Shown piece by piece: positions 1-8,349 of a DNA stretch of 64,000 bases (positions are counted from its first letter, which is position 1; each line of letters starts with the position of its first letter). The translations under genes were made by a program, and so were the position numbers. The notes below the pieces were generated by a model. It was not told the origin of the DNA. It saw only the letters and a list, made by a program, of their open reading frames with translations, and ran no database searches. This DNA comes from Entomortierella parvispora (taxonomy: Eukaryota > Mortierellomycota > Mortierellomycetes > Mortierellales > Mortierellaceae), in assembly GCA_963573315.1 (NCBI GenBank), contig OY752144.1, positions 483,501 to 547,500 on the forward strand. Reading direction: 5' to 3'.

Positions 1-1
1 A

Positions 2-1498
2 GCAGCAACCATCGACAGGGCCAACACATCACCAGAAGCATCCTCCGGGCCAGATCTCAAGATTGGCGCCAGGTTCGTAATGGATGAAGCGTACATGCAA
101 GAATTCGTCTCTGATGATGTGTCCCACGAAGTTGTACTCCGAGAGGAAGAGCGAGAACTTATTCTCAGCCGTACCCATGAGTTTGGACATCCAGGTACGG
201 GAGCCATGGTCAAAGCCATCCAGGCTACTGGTAAGACTTGGCCTAAGCTCAAAGAAGACTGCCTGAAATGGGTCAGTGGATGCACACAGTGCCAGTACTT
301 CAACATCGCCCGAAAGGGTTACCATCCTCTCAGGCCCATCCATGCACGGCTACCCGGTGAGCATGTCGCCGTGGATCTTGCTGAATTCGATACCAGTACA
401 TCCGGCAACAAGTTTGTACTTGTGACCGTAGACATCTGTACCAGGTTTGTCTTCCTTGAACCTTTGCCGAATAAGGAAGCCCGGACAATCGCACAAGCAT
501 TGTTTAAGCTGTTCTGCGGCATCGGATTCCCAAAGATCGTTCAAAGTGATAACGGCTCTGAGTTCGTTAATTCACTGTGTAAGCTCATGAATCAAAAGTT
601 GAAAATTGATCATAGACTGTCGACACCGTACCACCCAAGGTCGAACGGCGTGGCTGAACGCTTTGTGCGCACCATGAAAGACAACATCAAGAAACAACTT
701 CAAGGACGGCGCGACCAATGGGATAACTATGTACCCATGGCGCAGCTACAGCTCAACACCAGGGCCGCCAGTCTCCACAACTCAACGCCGTTTTCATTGT
801 TCTACGGTAGATCGTTTGCTACTCTCACGGATTTCTCCGCGGTTGAGTCCCATCTATTGACAGATGAGGAGAACGAACAGCGTCTAGAGTATCTCACGAA
901 ACTGGTATACCCTGCAATTTCGGATTACAGTACTGGGACTCAGACAGCTATGGCTTCGAAGTTCAATAGGACTCATCGATTGCGTGACTTCCAGCCTGGC
1001 ACCTATGTCATGGCCAAGGAAGACGTACCTGGTAGCAAGATTGACGCCAAATATCACGGCCCATACAAGGTTCTTTCCCGCTCAACACATGGCTCATACA
1101 CTCTCCTCGATCCAATGTCTGAGAAACTGCCCCGTCAATATTCCCCGGAGCAGCTGAAGCAAGTCACCCAAGCGCTAGACGTGCAAAGTGCCGAGTCATA
1201 TGAGATCGACATGATCCTTGACCATTCGCTCTCCAAGGAGGGGATGCTGTACACTGTGCAGTGGAAAGGATATGACTCCTCACACAACCAGCAACTCAGC
1301 TATGACCAGTTTGACTCAAAGAACATCATCGACAAATACTGGAAGAGTAAGCGCATGGACAATCCGCATGCAGCTAAAAGAATAATTCGTATCAGAGACA
1401 ACAGGGAGAAGAAACTCCAAAAACAAGTACGAGACGAGCAAGCAAAAGCCCAGAGTTCTCAGGCCAACAAGAGCCGCAAAGCCAAAGTGAGGAATTAG
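2..1498 (+). CDS. Ty3/Gypsy chromovirus Pol, C-terminal part (integrase and degenerate chromodomain), cut by window edge
   Basis: The frame is open to the left edge of the window, so this is the 3' end of a longer polyprotein; 498 codons are visible. It starts with an HHCC integrase zinc-binding module (H-x3-H in THEFGH, then C-x2-C in CTQCQ, roughly bases 175-300). The integrase core follows, with its three acidic residues in VDLAEF (near base 374), QSDNGSEF (near 547) and GVAERF (near 655). The C-terminal part (about 1200-1360) has the chromodomain-like phrase YTVQWKGYD, but the usual Trp-containing segment after it (TWEP in the neighbouring element) reads QLSYDQF, so chromodomain binding may be weakened. 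The tail is rich in Lys/Arg. Protease, RT and RNase H would lie outside the window. The reading frame shows no break. It belongs to the older element, whose LTR is split by the minus-strand element. Confidence 0.93.
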   Translation, partial: AATIDRANTSPEASSGPDLKIGARFVMDEAYMQEFVSDDVSHEVVLREEERELILSRTHEFGHPGTGAMVKAIQATGKTWPKLKEDCLKWVSGCTQCQYFNIARKGYHPLRPIHARLPGEHVAVDLAEFDTSTSGNKFVLVTVDICTRFVFLEPLPNKEARTIAQALFKLFCGIGFPKIVQSDNGSEFVNSLCKLMNQKLKIDHRLSTPYHPRSNGVAERFVRTMKDNIKKQLQGRRDQWDNYVPMAQLQLNTRAASLHNSTPFSLFYGRSFATLTDFSAVESHLLTDEENEQRLEYLTKLVYPAISDYSTGTQTAMASKFNRTHRLRDFQPGTYVMAKEDVPGSKIDAKYHGPYKVLSRSTHGSYTLLDPMSEKLPRQYSPEQLKQVTQALDVQSAESYEIDMILDHSLSKEGMLYTVQWKGYDSSHNQQLSYDQFDSKNIIDKYWKSKRMDNPHAAKRIIRIRDNREKKLQKQVRDEQAKAQSSQANKSRKAKVRN

Positions 1499-1512
1499 TC
1501 AACCAGAGCCAA

Positions 1513-1775
1513 GAGGTTTTTAACGAGGTCAGCGTTTTCCTCTCACACAGACAGAGCACCAGATGCCAGATCACAGGGTTTTTTGGCCACCGGTCGTATT
1601 TTACACCCGTTAAAAGCTATAAAAGAGTTACACCTTCTCTATGCACAGCACAAGGAGTTCGCAATTATCTCGCAATTCAGAGGTTTTCCCGATTTTCCCT
1701 CACCTATCAATCCAAGAGGTTTTCTACATTTTATCCTCGTCAATCTATCAAGGGGTTTTCCACAGTTTTATCCCC
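1513..1775 (+). repeat. Four GAGG/CCTC-type hairpins in the 3' UTR of the plus-strand element
   Basis: Four units each consist of a 4-base purine arm, a U-rich loop and a complementary pyrimidine arm: 1513-1542 (GAGG/CCTC), 1680-1701 (GAGG/CCTC), 1716-1738 (GAGG/CCTC) and 1752-1775 (GGGG/CCCC). The fourth unit changes both arms together, which keeps the pairing. Loops begin with TTTT and end with T-rich sequence before the second arm. Individual stems are weak. Regular spacing, the compensatory change and a counterpart array in the minus-strand element argue that the pattern is not random. Confidence 0.6.
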
Positions 1776-1813
1776 GTAAAGTTAGCCACTATTAGTTCTA
1801 CCCGGTATCAATC

Positions 1814-1824
1814 TGGGGGGGGAG
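1814..1824 (+). other. Polypurine tract of the plus-strand element
   Basis: An almost pure G run (tggggggggag) sits two bases before the TGTAAC that begins the LTR. This is the expected place for the plus-strand DNA priming site of an LTR retrotransposon. Confidence 0.75.
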
Positions 1825-1826
1825 TT

Positions 1827-1837
1827 TGTAACGTCCG
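1827..1837 (+). repeat. 3' LTR of the plus-strand element, left fragment
   Basis: TGTAACGTCCG follows the polypurine tract directly and starts with the canonical TG. The LTR is interrupted after 11 bases by the minus-strand element and resumes at 9180. The last five bases (GTCCG) are the target-site duplication. Confidence 0.8.
1833..1837. repeat. Target-site duplication GTCCG, left copy
   Basis: GTCCG directly abuts the outer end of the left 169-bp LTR. The same five bases occur at 9175-9179 outside the right LTR. Five bases is the usual duplication length for Ty3/Gypsy integrases. Confidence 0.9.
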
Positions 1838-2006
1838 TGGGAAATATCATTGATACAAACCGTGATCCTTGCATGGGGAAGTGAGTAGCGAGACAAAGAT
1901 GGGGATCTTTATTCTGGGTGGCCGTCAGGACAAATAGTCCTGAGGGCCGAGGGTGACTGATAGGCAACACGTGACTAAATGACCGCACGTGACAAGATAT
2001 GGCGCA
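1838..2006 (-). repeat. 3' LTR of the minus-strand element (169 bp)
   Basis: Read on the minus strand it starts TGCGCCATATC and ends GATATTTCCCA, an imperfect terminal inverted repeat. It contains two CACGTG E-box palindromes (1968-1973 and 1986-1991), a perfect 7-bp hairpin with a 5-nt loop (1925-1943, arms TCAGGAC/GTCCTGA) and an AATAAA polyadenylation-like motif. No difference from the copy at 9006-9174 was seen. Confidence 0.95.
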
Positions 2007-2030
2007 TCACCCTCCCCCGGGGGGGAAGGC
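2007..2030 (-). other. Polypurine tract of the minus-strand element
   Basis: On the minus strand a G/A-rich run (GGGGGAGGGTGA) ends at the first base of the 3' LTR. This is the expected position and composition for the plus-strand priming tract. The adjacent C/G runs make a short palindrome. Confidence 0.65.
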
Positions 2031-2072
2031 TGAAAGCCGGTAGTATTTAGAAGCCATATCGTAGTCGGGGGT

Positions 2073-2199
2073 GAGGAAAAAAAACGAAAAACCCTCGGGT
2101 GTATAGTAGATTGTGAGGAAAAATATGATAAAAACCTCAAGATAAAAAAATGAAGATAAAAAAAATGACTTGGTATGTGAGGAAAGCGGGAAAAACCTC
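2073..2199 (-). repeat. Three GAGG/CCTC hairpins in the 3' UTR of the minus-strand element
   Basis: Three units occur at 2073-2096, 2115-2138 and 2179-2199. On the RNA strand each has GAGG, a U-rich loop of about 13-16 nt, and CCTC. They lie between the gag-pol stop codon and the polypurine tract, the same place as the array in the plus-strand element, although the loop sequences differ. Confidence 0.6.
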
Positions 2200-2239
2200 T
2201 GGTGGTGGATCTATCAGTATTATCGATGGAGAGTAGATC

Positions 2240-5200
2240 CTAAGCGCTACGTTGTTTCTTTCTCCTGGGAGATTCTTTCTTAGAGGCAGGTGCCCGACGG
2301 TTGCGCTTAGAAGTAGTAGATGCCGGATAATCAGAGTCGGCGTTCTGCAAAATTCCTTGAGACGGATCAGAAGAGGGTGAAGTAGAATCGATCTGCTCAA
2401 CTGGGTGGCCTGCCCAATACTCGCGGATACAATCCCGCTCATTGAAGCTTTCCAGGGGTTCCCAAGTGTCATCCTCGGGTTGAAATCCTTTCCAGCGTAC
2501 CAGGTATTGCAAGTCGCCCTTGTCATCGCGACGATGCTTTAGGATTGACGCCACAGTGTAAGAGTGGGAATCATCGTCGTCGATTACGAGTTTCAGGTGA
2601 GACGGTGGATAAGTCCGCTTCATTACCTGACCGTCGCCATCGGTGAGGAGGTAGGCACCTCCTGCATTCCGGCGAACAACTTTGTAAGGACCTTCATACT
2701 TGGGTGATAGGGTGCTGGATGGATCCATATCGAGAACCATCACTCGGGCTCCATCTGGGAACTCATTGAACAACACAGTCTTGTTGAAACGTTCAATCAT
2801 CTTCTGCTGAACAGCACGCGTCTTTTCGTCAACAGCAGGGAAAACTACTGTGGTCATGTATTCTAGTCGCTTGAGCAATTCATCTCTGTCCATGCATCGT
2901 TGTTCCGCGTCCTTATACAAGTGGAATCCTTTGAATGGACGGGCGAAAAAGAGAGAGAATGGCGACGAGTTGTGCAGTGAAGCCGCATGGGTGTTCATTG
3001 CGAGTTGTGTCATAGGGACATGGTCATCCCACGATGCGTCGTTGCCAAGTACGGATTTCCGCAAGATCTGCTTGGCGGTCTTGACACGATTTTCAGCGAG
3101 TCCATTGGCGCGTGGGTGATGTGGTGAAGTGAAACGGTGATCGATACCGAATCGTTCACATATCTTAGCCATGGGCTGGTTCTTGAACTCTTTACCGTTA
3201 TCGGACTGAAGTGTACGCGGACAACCAATATCACAGAAAATGTGAAAGAGGGTGCGGGAGACAGTGGCAGCAGTTTTGTCCACAATTGCGCGCAGGAAAA
3301 CAAATCTTGTGCACACATCCGTGAGCACCATCAAATAATTATTTCCTTTGCCCGTTGTGGTCAACGGTCCTGCCAGGTCAACCGCCATGTGCTCTCCAGG
3401 CAAATAGGCATGGATAGCTCTCATAGGATGATAGCCTCGTCGCACAATGTTGAATTTTTGGCATTCCGTGCACCGTTTGACAACTTTGAGGCAATCCTTT
3501 ACCAGGCCAGGCCATGTCTTGCCTTCAGCGTGAATGGTGAGGACCATTTTGTTGGCTCCGAAGTGACCGAAACTATGGATGCGCTGAAGCATCTCTTCGC
3601 GGTCTTCTGTTGGAACCTCTGTGTACTTTTCACTTTCGTCGCGGGACACATGGACGTAAGCGTACATAGGTTGCGTGGGGAGAGTCTTATTAGTCCAGAG
3701 TTCATCTGGGAACTGTCTTGACAAATGATCAGGAAGCACATTACGCGCACCAGGCAAGTACCGAGCAGTAAAGTTGTAATCCAGGAGTACATCTTGCCAT
3801 CCGGTGAGCATCGAGTTCAAGTCTTTCTGAGAGTGAAGAAAGGTGAGTGCTCTGTGATCAGTGTAGAGAGTAAAGTGACGACCCCACAAGTAATAGTGGA
3901 ATTTCTTCAAGGCGAAAACCATCGCGAGCAGCTCCTTCTGAGTCGCGGGATACCTCCTCTCGCGCTCTTGCAGCGTACGGGCCATGAACGAAATATACCG
4001 GGCGTTTTTAGGCACACCGGCAAATGTCGTAGGCTCTGGCGTTCCTTCCGGTAATTGGAATAGAACTACTCCAATACCCACGTTGGACGCGTCCGTGGCA
4101 ACGTAAAAGGGTAACGAAAAATCCGGGAAGGAAAGAACAGGGGCCTGCAGCAACAATGACTTGAGGGACTCGAAGCAACGCTTCTGCAAATCGTTGAGCC
4201 TAAAAGGTCCAGGTACGTTTCGTAGCGCGTCTAACGGCGCTGACAAAGCACTGTACAACGGGATGTGTTCCCTGAAGAAGTTAAACGTGCCGAGATAAGA
4301 TTGGATCATCTTACCAGTAGTAGGTTCAGCCCAGTCTTGCACATTGACCAACTTGTTGGGATCAACGCGCTTACCGTTAAGGTCAACAATGAAACCGAGT
4401 AGTGAGATCTGGGTGCTGAAGAAGTTGCACTTCTGACGATTGATGATGAGCATAGCTGCATTGAGACGTTCGATGACAGCCTTGACATGAGCAGCATGTT
4501 CTTCACGATTCTTTGAGAAGATAACGATATCGTCGATAAAGTTAAGGACGAAAGGTAAATCTCCGAGGATTCGCGACATACCTCTCTGAAAGAGACTAGA
4601 CAAGGGCTTAAGACCAAAAGGGGCTCGATTGAACATGTATTGTTTACCGTTGTGCATGAAGGCGGTCAATGGACGATCATCTTCATGAATTGGTAGCCGA
4701 TGGTACGCTTGTCTGAGATCAATCGTTGTGTAGATCGAGTAACCAGCGATTCGTTGCATGAAGTCAGCTATCAGTGGAAGCTGGAAATTGTCATCCGGGA
4801 GATGCGCGTTCAACGGTCGTGGATCAAGACATACTCTCCAAAGCGTCTTGTTACCGTCCAAGTCTTTCTTGGCAGCTAGCGTCAGTGTGTTATTGTGTGG
4901 ATTGCCTGCTGGTGCAAGCGAGATAACACCATCTTGCAACCAACGCTCAACAGCTTCATCAATGATGGGCCGTTGCGCTTGCGCAAAATGACGAGATCTG
5001 CGGAAGAGAATCGTTTTCTCTGGGACAGGCAGATACACCTTCATTTCGGGAACAGGACACACACTTTCGGGTGGGATGTTCTCGTTTGTTTTCAGTACCT
5101 GTTCGATCGCCTTAATGAATTCTGCTTTTGCAAGCTGGAATTTATCAGTTAACTCCTCTTCTGGCGTGGTTACGGGTTTAAGAGATGAGCGCGGATCTTC

Positions 5201-7441
5201 GGGTACTGTGGACGACGGTCGAGTTGGTTGGACAGGGTCGACAAATCCGTGGATCGAGAATCCAAGGTTGTAGAACAGATCCATACCAATCGTGAGATCG
5301 TATTGTTGTGGAAGGACTTCTAACGGAGCAGACAGGGTGATATCACCGTAGGTGATTTCAATTGGCTCCGTTACGCCGATTCGTTGATATACAGACTCGT
5401 CAGCCAAAGTGAAATGGCCATCAACTGGAGTAACCTTGATTTCGAGTTCATCAACAATTGTTGTGGATATGATCGATGCGGTAGCACCAGTATCCAAGAG
5501 GGCTTTGCATTCGCGATCTCGGATGGTCATGCCTAAGACGAATCGGTTCTCAGAGGACTTGGTTTTGGACAGTGCAGCAAAATCCAAAACAGTGGGTGCT
5601 GTTTGTTGATCACCATTGATCGCCTCGACGAACGATGTAATTGCAGCGAGTAGCGGGTTTTTCTTCTTACCGCGTCGCCTGCGTCTTTTCATGGACGATG
5701 GGATAGTTGCAGGATGGCTAACGCCATTTGCGTACGTGATGCCACCATGAGGAGCACAATGTTGCACTTCAGAGAATACAGAGGGGATTGAGCGGGAGGA
5801 ACTGTGTCCTTTCGCGGCCGTTTCTGCAGCACTGGTGAGAGAAAGAACATCAGTATGTATGTGGACGTTCGCATCGGTGGCACTTGCAGTTGCAAGTGGG
5901 ACAGTGTTGGGATAAGTACAAAAAGTTACTCTTTTATTGTTGTGTGATGGGGTTTCATCTGCATTGAATGGCTGTTGCCAAGAGCGATTGGACCGGTCGA
6001 TCGGTTGTTTAATCCGTCTAACGAAGCGTTTGTTCATTTGCGACCTGGACAATGAGGCAAAGTTGATGGGTTCAGTATTGGCACTTGGTGCATCATCGAC
6101 TTCATCGGGCAAGACTTTGTTGGCCGGCGTAGCGTTGTTAGTCAGACTGCCATTCATACCTCTGTAACGGGGTTTGTCACCGTCAGACGCTGGCTTGGGC
6201 GCACTCCTACAGTTAGGAGCGTCATGGCCCTTTTTGCCACATCGTGGGCATGTTTTGCACTCGTTGGTGTCGTGGGTGTTGTTATCACCACACTTATCGC
6301 AGTGGTAACGATGGCGTGCAGTGTCATGAGAGTTGGATTCGCGACGCGAGAATCGTTTCTTGCTTCGGAGAGGCTTCTCACCGTCGTCCGAATAAGGTCG
6401 TTTCTTAGTCGGCGGGACGGACCTGTCGTACTTGGGCCCAGGGGCTTCTTCCAATGCTCCAAGGAAGTGCGAGACATATTTGAACCCGTCTTCGAAGGGG
6501 TGGCCTTTAAGTAGGGCGTAGACCTTGAGGTTGATCATGATGTCCTCGAAAACGGAGTAGAGCGATGTGAGAATGGATTTGTCATTGTCTTCAATGTGGT
6601 ACATTAGGACAACCCGATGGAATCGCAAGGCAAAATTACGATACGACTCTTGTTTCTTCACGTCGAGCCCAGTTGACGCGAGATCAATAGCGTCGGCCTG
6701 CTTCTCAGCAGCCGTCATGGTGAGCGAAGTGAAGATTTCCTCCACACGTTCCCAAAGAGCCCCCGGTTCCTTCTCCAGACGATCACGAAGACTGCATTGG
6801 ACATCACGGTCCAGGACCGCGAGGATGAGCAGTCGACGAGCCTTCGGTTCAAACTGCATTCTGCCGAACGTGCTCTCGCAATGCGTCCTAAAGCTATGCA
6901 AGAAGGTGCGGACATGGGTAATGACCTCCGGTTTCTTCGGATATCCGTCCGTGGTCTTCGCGTATCGAGGACAATCTTGGTCAAGCTTGACCTTGTCTGA
7001 TCTTCCATCAGAAGAAGGGGGCGATGAGGTAACCTGGTTCGCAGACGTGCGAGCCCGGATAAAATCGGCTTGGACCTTGGCTCGGCGAAGTCGTTCCTTG
7101 GCCTCTTCGAGCGACTGGTCATGAGCTGTCCGTTGGTTAAGGAGACCTTGCCGCTCCGCTGGTGCCGAGGAATCGATTGCGATATCGATTTGAATGCCTT
7201 GCACTTGAAGATGATCATAGTGATCCTTCGCATCACGCTCACGCTGCAACACCTGTTCTTCCATGATGGCATTCGTGGCTGGCACGGCGATGTTATTTAG
7301 TGCGGGTGCAGGATCAACTTCCATTTGTTGGCTGCTCAAAGACAACGATGCGACGGATGGGATGTTGACATCGGTGCCAGTAAGGCCGGCACTGGGAGTG
7401 CCAGGGGTAGAGTTAAGTGCAGATGTGGGAGATGCGCTCAT
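2240..7441 (-). CDS. Gag-Pol polyprotein of Ty3/Gypsy chromovirus (intact, 1733 aa)
   Basis: One uninterrupted frame. The start at 7441 (MSASPTS, context CAATCATG) is preferred over an upstream in-frame ATG at 7678, because a TATA-like box lies about 75 bp upstream of it and the extra residues resemble no Gag. Domains in order: Gag with a CCHC zinc knuckle (CPRCGKKGHDAPNC, about residue 397); aspartic protease (LLDTGA, about 647); reverse transcriptase with FIDD at the catalytic YxDD position (about 967); RNase H (ATDAS, about 1110; YTDHRAL); integrase HHCC zinc finger (about 1290); DDE core (VDLAGP, QSDNGKEF, GLAENR, about 1350-1450); and a C-terminal chromodomain (LVRWKGF followed by DTWEP, about 1625-1675). 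Gag and Pol are one frame with no frameshift. The chromodomain defines a chromovirus and in this family directs integration to marked chromatin. All catalytic motifs look intact. Confidence 0.96.
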   Translation of the reverse strand: MSASPTSALNSTPGTPSAGLTGTDVNIPSVASLSLSSQQMEVDPAPALNNIAVPATNAIMEEQVLQRERDAKDHYDHLQVQGIQIDIAIDSSAPAERQGLLNQRTAHDQSLEEAKERLRRAKVQADFIRARTSANQVTSSPPSSDGRSDKVKLDQDCPRYAKTTDGYPKKPEVITHVRTFLHSFRTHCESTFGRMQFEPKARRLLILAVLDRDVQCSLRDRLEKEPGALWERVEEIFTSLTMTAAEKQADAIDLASTGLDVKKQESYRNFALRFHRVVLMYHIEDNDKSILTSLYSVFEDIMINLKVYALLKGHPFEDGFKYVSHFLGALEEAPGPKYDRSVPPTKKRPYSDDGEKPLRSKKRFSRRESNSHDTARHRYHCDKCGDNNTHDTNECKTCPRCGKKGHDAPNCRSAPKPASDGDKPRYRGMNGSLTNNATPANKVLPDEVDDAPSANTEPINFASLSRSQMNKRFVRRIKQPIDRSNRSWQQPFNADETPSHNNKRVTFCTYPNTVPLATASATDANVHIHTDVLSLTSAAETAAKGHSSSRSIPSVFSEVQHCAPHGGITYANGVSHPATIPSSMKRRRRRGKKKNPLLAAITSFVEAINGDQQTAPTVLDFAALSKTKSSENRFVLGMTIRDRECKALLDTGATASIISTTIVDELEIKVTPVDGHFTLADESVYQRIGVTEPIEITYGDITLSAPLEVLPQQYDLTIGMDLFYNLGFSIHGFVDPVQPTRPSSTVPEDPRSSLKPVTTPEEELTDKFQLAKAEFIKAIEQVLKTNENIPPESVCPVPEMKVYLPVPEKTILFRRSRHFAQAQRPIIDEAVERWLQDGVISLAPAGNPHNNTLTLAAKKDLDGNKTLWRVCLDPRPLNAHLPDDNFQLPLIADFMQRIAGYSIYTTIDLRQAYHRLPIHEDDRPLTAFMHNGKQYMFNRAPFGLKPLSSLFQRGMSRILGDLPFVLNFIDDIVIFSKNREEHAAHVKAVIERLNAAMLIINRQKCNFFSTQISLLGFIVDLNGKRVDPNKLVNVQDWAEPTTGKMIQSYLGTFNFFREHIPLYSALSAPLDALRNVPGPFRLNDLQKRCFESLKSLLLQAPVLSFPDFSLPFYVATDASNVGIGVVLFQLPEGTPEPTTFAGVPKNARYISFMARTLQERERRYPATQKELLAMVFALKKFHYYLWGRHFTLYTDHRALTFLHSQKDLNSMLTGWQDVLLDYNFTARYLPGARNVLPDHLSRQFPDELWTNKTLPTQPMYAYVHVSRDESEKYTEVPTEDREEMLQRIHSFGHFGANKMVLTIHAEGKTWPGLVKDCLKVVKRCTECQKFNIVRRGYHPMRAIHAYLPGEHMAVDLAGPLTTTGKGNNYLMVLTDVCTRFVFLRAIVDKTAATVSRTLFHIFCDIGCPRTLQSDNGKEFKNQPMAKICERFGIDHRFTSPHHPRANGLAENRVKTAKQILRKSVLGNDASWDDHVPMTQLAMNTHAASLHNSSPFSLFFARPFKGFHLYKDAEQRCMDRDELLKRLEYMTTVVFPAVDEKTRAVQQKMIERFNKTVLFNEFPDGARVMVLDMDPSSTLSPKYEGPYKVVRRNAGGAYLLTDGDGQVMKRTYPPSHLKLVIDDDDSHSYTVASILKHRRDDKGDLQYLVRWKGFQPEDDTWEPLESFNERDCIREYWAGHPVEQIDSTSPSSDPSQGILQNADSDYPASTTSKRNRRAPASKKESPRRKKQRSA

Positions 7442-7511
7442 GATTGAGATGAATGTTCGCGTGGAAAAGAGAAGTGTTCCGTTGAACTGCCGTCTACCTT
7501 TCTGCTCGCGC

Positions 7512-7519
7512 CCTTTTAT
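7512..7519 (-). promoter_or_regulatory. TATA-like box upstream of gag-pol
   Basis: ATAAAAGG on the minus strand lies 71-78 bp before the gag ATG. It could drive gag-pol from inside the element or could be chance. The extra ORF has a similar box at nearly the same distance. Confidence 0.35.
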
Positions 7520-7854
7520 GTAGATTGCGTCTTTTATCGCTTTGCTTCCTGAGGTGGATACTAGCCCATCGCGTTTGATAGCTGTAGTTTCATCCATATG
7601 GGTGTATGCATGGCGCCGATGTTCGGATACCAATTGCAGAGCAAAGATAATGTAGACACACGATAAGGGTACAAACACGCGTAGAGTATGGCGTAATCAC
7701 ATCTGCCTTGCCAATGTTGATTGATCCACCCTTTTGTGGGCTCAGAACAGAATGCATCAGAGCAGTCGTCGTTTAGTACAAACAGAAGACGGCGTACCCG
7801 TCCAGTTTTTTATTGAAGGGTTTACGAGGACACTATTGAGAAGCTTCCTCTTTT

Positions 7855-8349
7855 TCATCTCCTTTGCGTGTATAGTCCAGCAGTGACATCCAAGAAACGC
7901 AACCGTTCGAGCTGGTCAAGGAGGTCGGTATGCCTTTTATGGAATGGCGCCAGGGCTACTCCGCGCTCTCGTACCGTTTCTAGCGTCATTTCTAGAGTGG
8001 ACCACACGCGCTCTTCCTGCTGAACACGCTCCCTGAGCCAGACTAACTCGCCTTGGAGAGCCTGCCAGTAGACAGACATCTGCTCAATCGTGGGGAGGTT
8101 GACAGGAGCGTGAGAGGATGAACCTTGCCATTCGGTGGCGGCCGGGGAACAAGGTGCCGTCGGGATGTCCCGCGGATCGACAAAGATGGTGGTGTTGCCT
8201 ACGTCGTCAGGGGACGGCGAGCCTTCGTCGTGTTTGTCGTTATTCGGGGCCACATTTTCGTAGTCGGAGTCTTCAGACGACGAACTCGATGCTGCTTTGT
8301 GAACCGTCGGAGACGACGACGTGAAGCGTGTTTTACGAGTGGAGGACAT
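7855..8349 (-). CDS. Extra ORF upstream of gag in the LTR element (164 aa, unknown function)
   Basis: I do not recognise this protein. The start at 8349 (MSSTRKTRF) is chosen because it shares the CAATCATG context of gag and has a TATA-like box 75-85 bp upstream; the frame stays open to 8469. Residues 10-60 are Ser/Asp/Glu-rich and probably disordered. The second half (about 85-160) is helical and charged, with phrases such as YWQALQGELVWLRERVQQEE and DLLDQLERLRFLD that suggest a coiled coil. There is no zinc knuckle, signal peptide or membrane segment. It ends 414 bp before the gag start, on the same strand and inside the LTRs, so it belongs to the element. It could be an accessory Gag-like, assembly or nucleic-acid chaperone protein, or a captured host fragment. 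Confidence 0.6.
   Translation of the reverse strand: MSSTRKTRFTSSSPTVHKAASSSSSEDSDYENVAPNNDKHDEGSPSPDDVGNTTIFVDPRDIPTAPCSPAATEWQGSSSHAPVNLPTIEQMSVYWQALQGELVWLRERVQQEERVWSTLEMTLETVRERGVALAPFHKRHTDLLDQLERLRFLDVTAGLYTQRR

Larger units (their letters stand above)
1499..1826 (+). other. 3' noncoding region of the plus-strand element
   Basis: There is no coding capacity here. The segment runs from the pol stop codon to the polypurine tract and the LTR start. Its recognisable content is a series of short U-rich stem-loops, annotated separately. Confidence 0.75.

Noticed and set aside
7442-7678. Gag-pol starting at the upstream ATG at 7678
   Set aside because: In-frame, but the extra 79 residues look unlike Gag and overlap the TATA-like box. 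The ATG at 7441 has better context.
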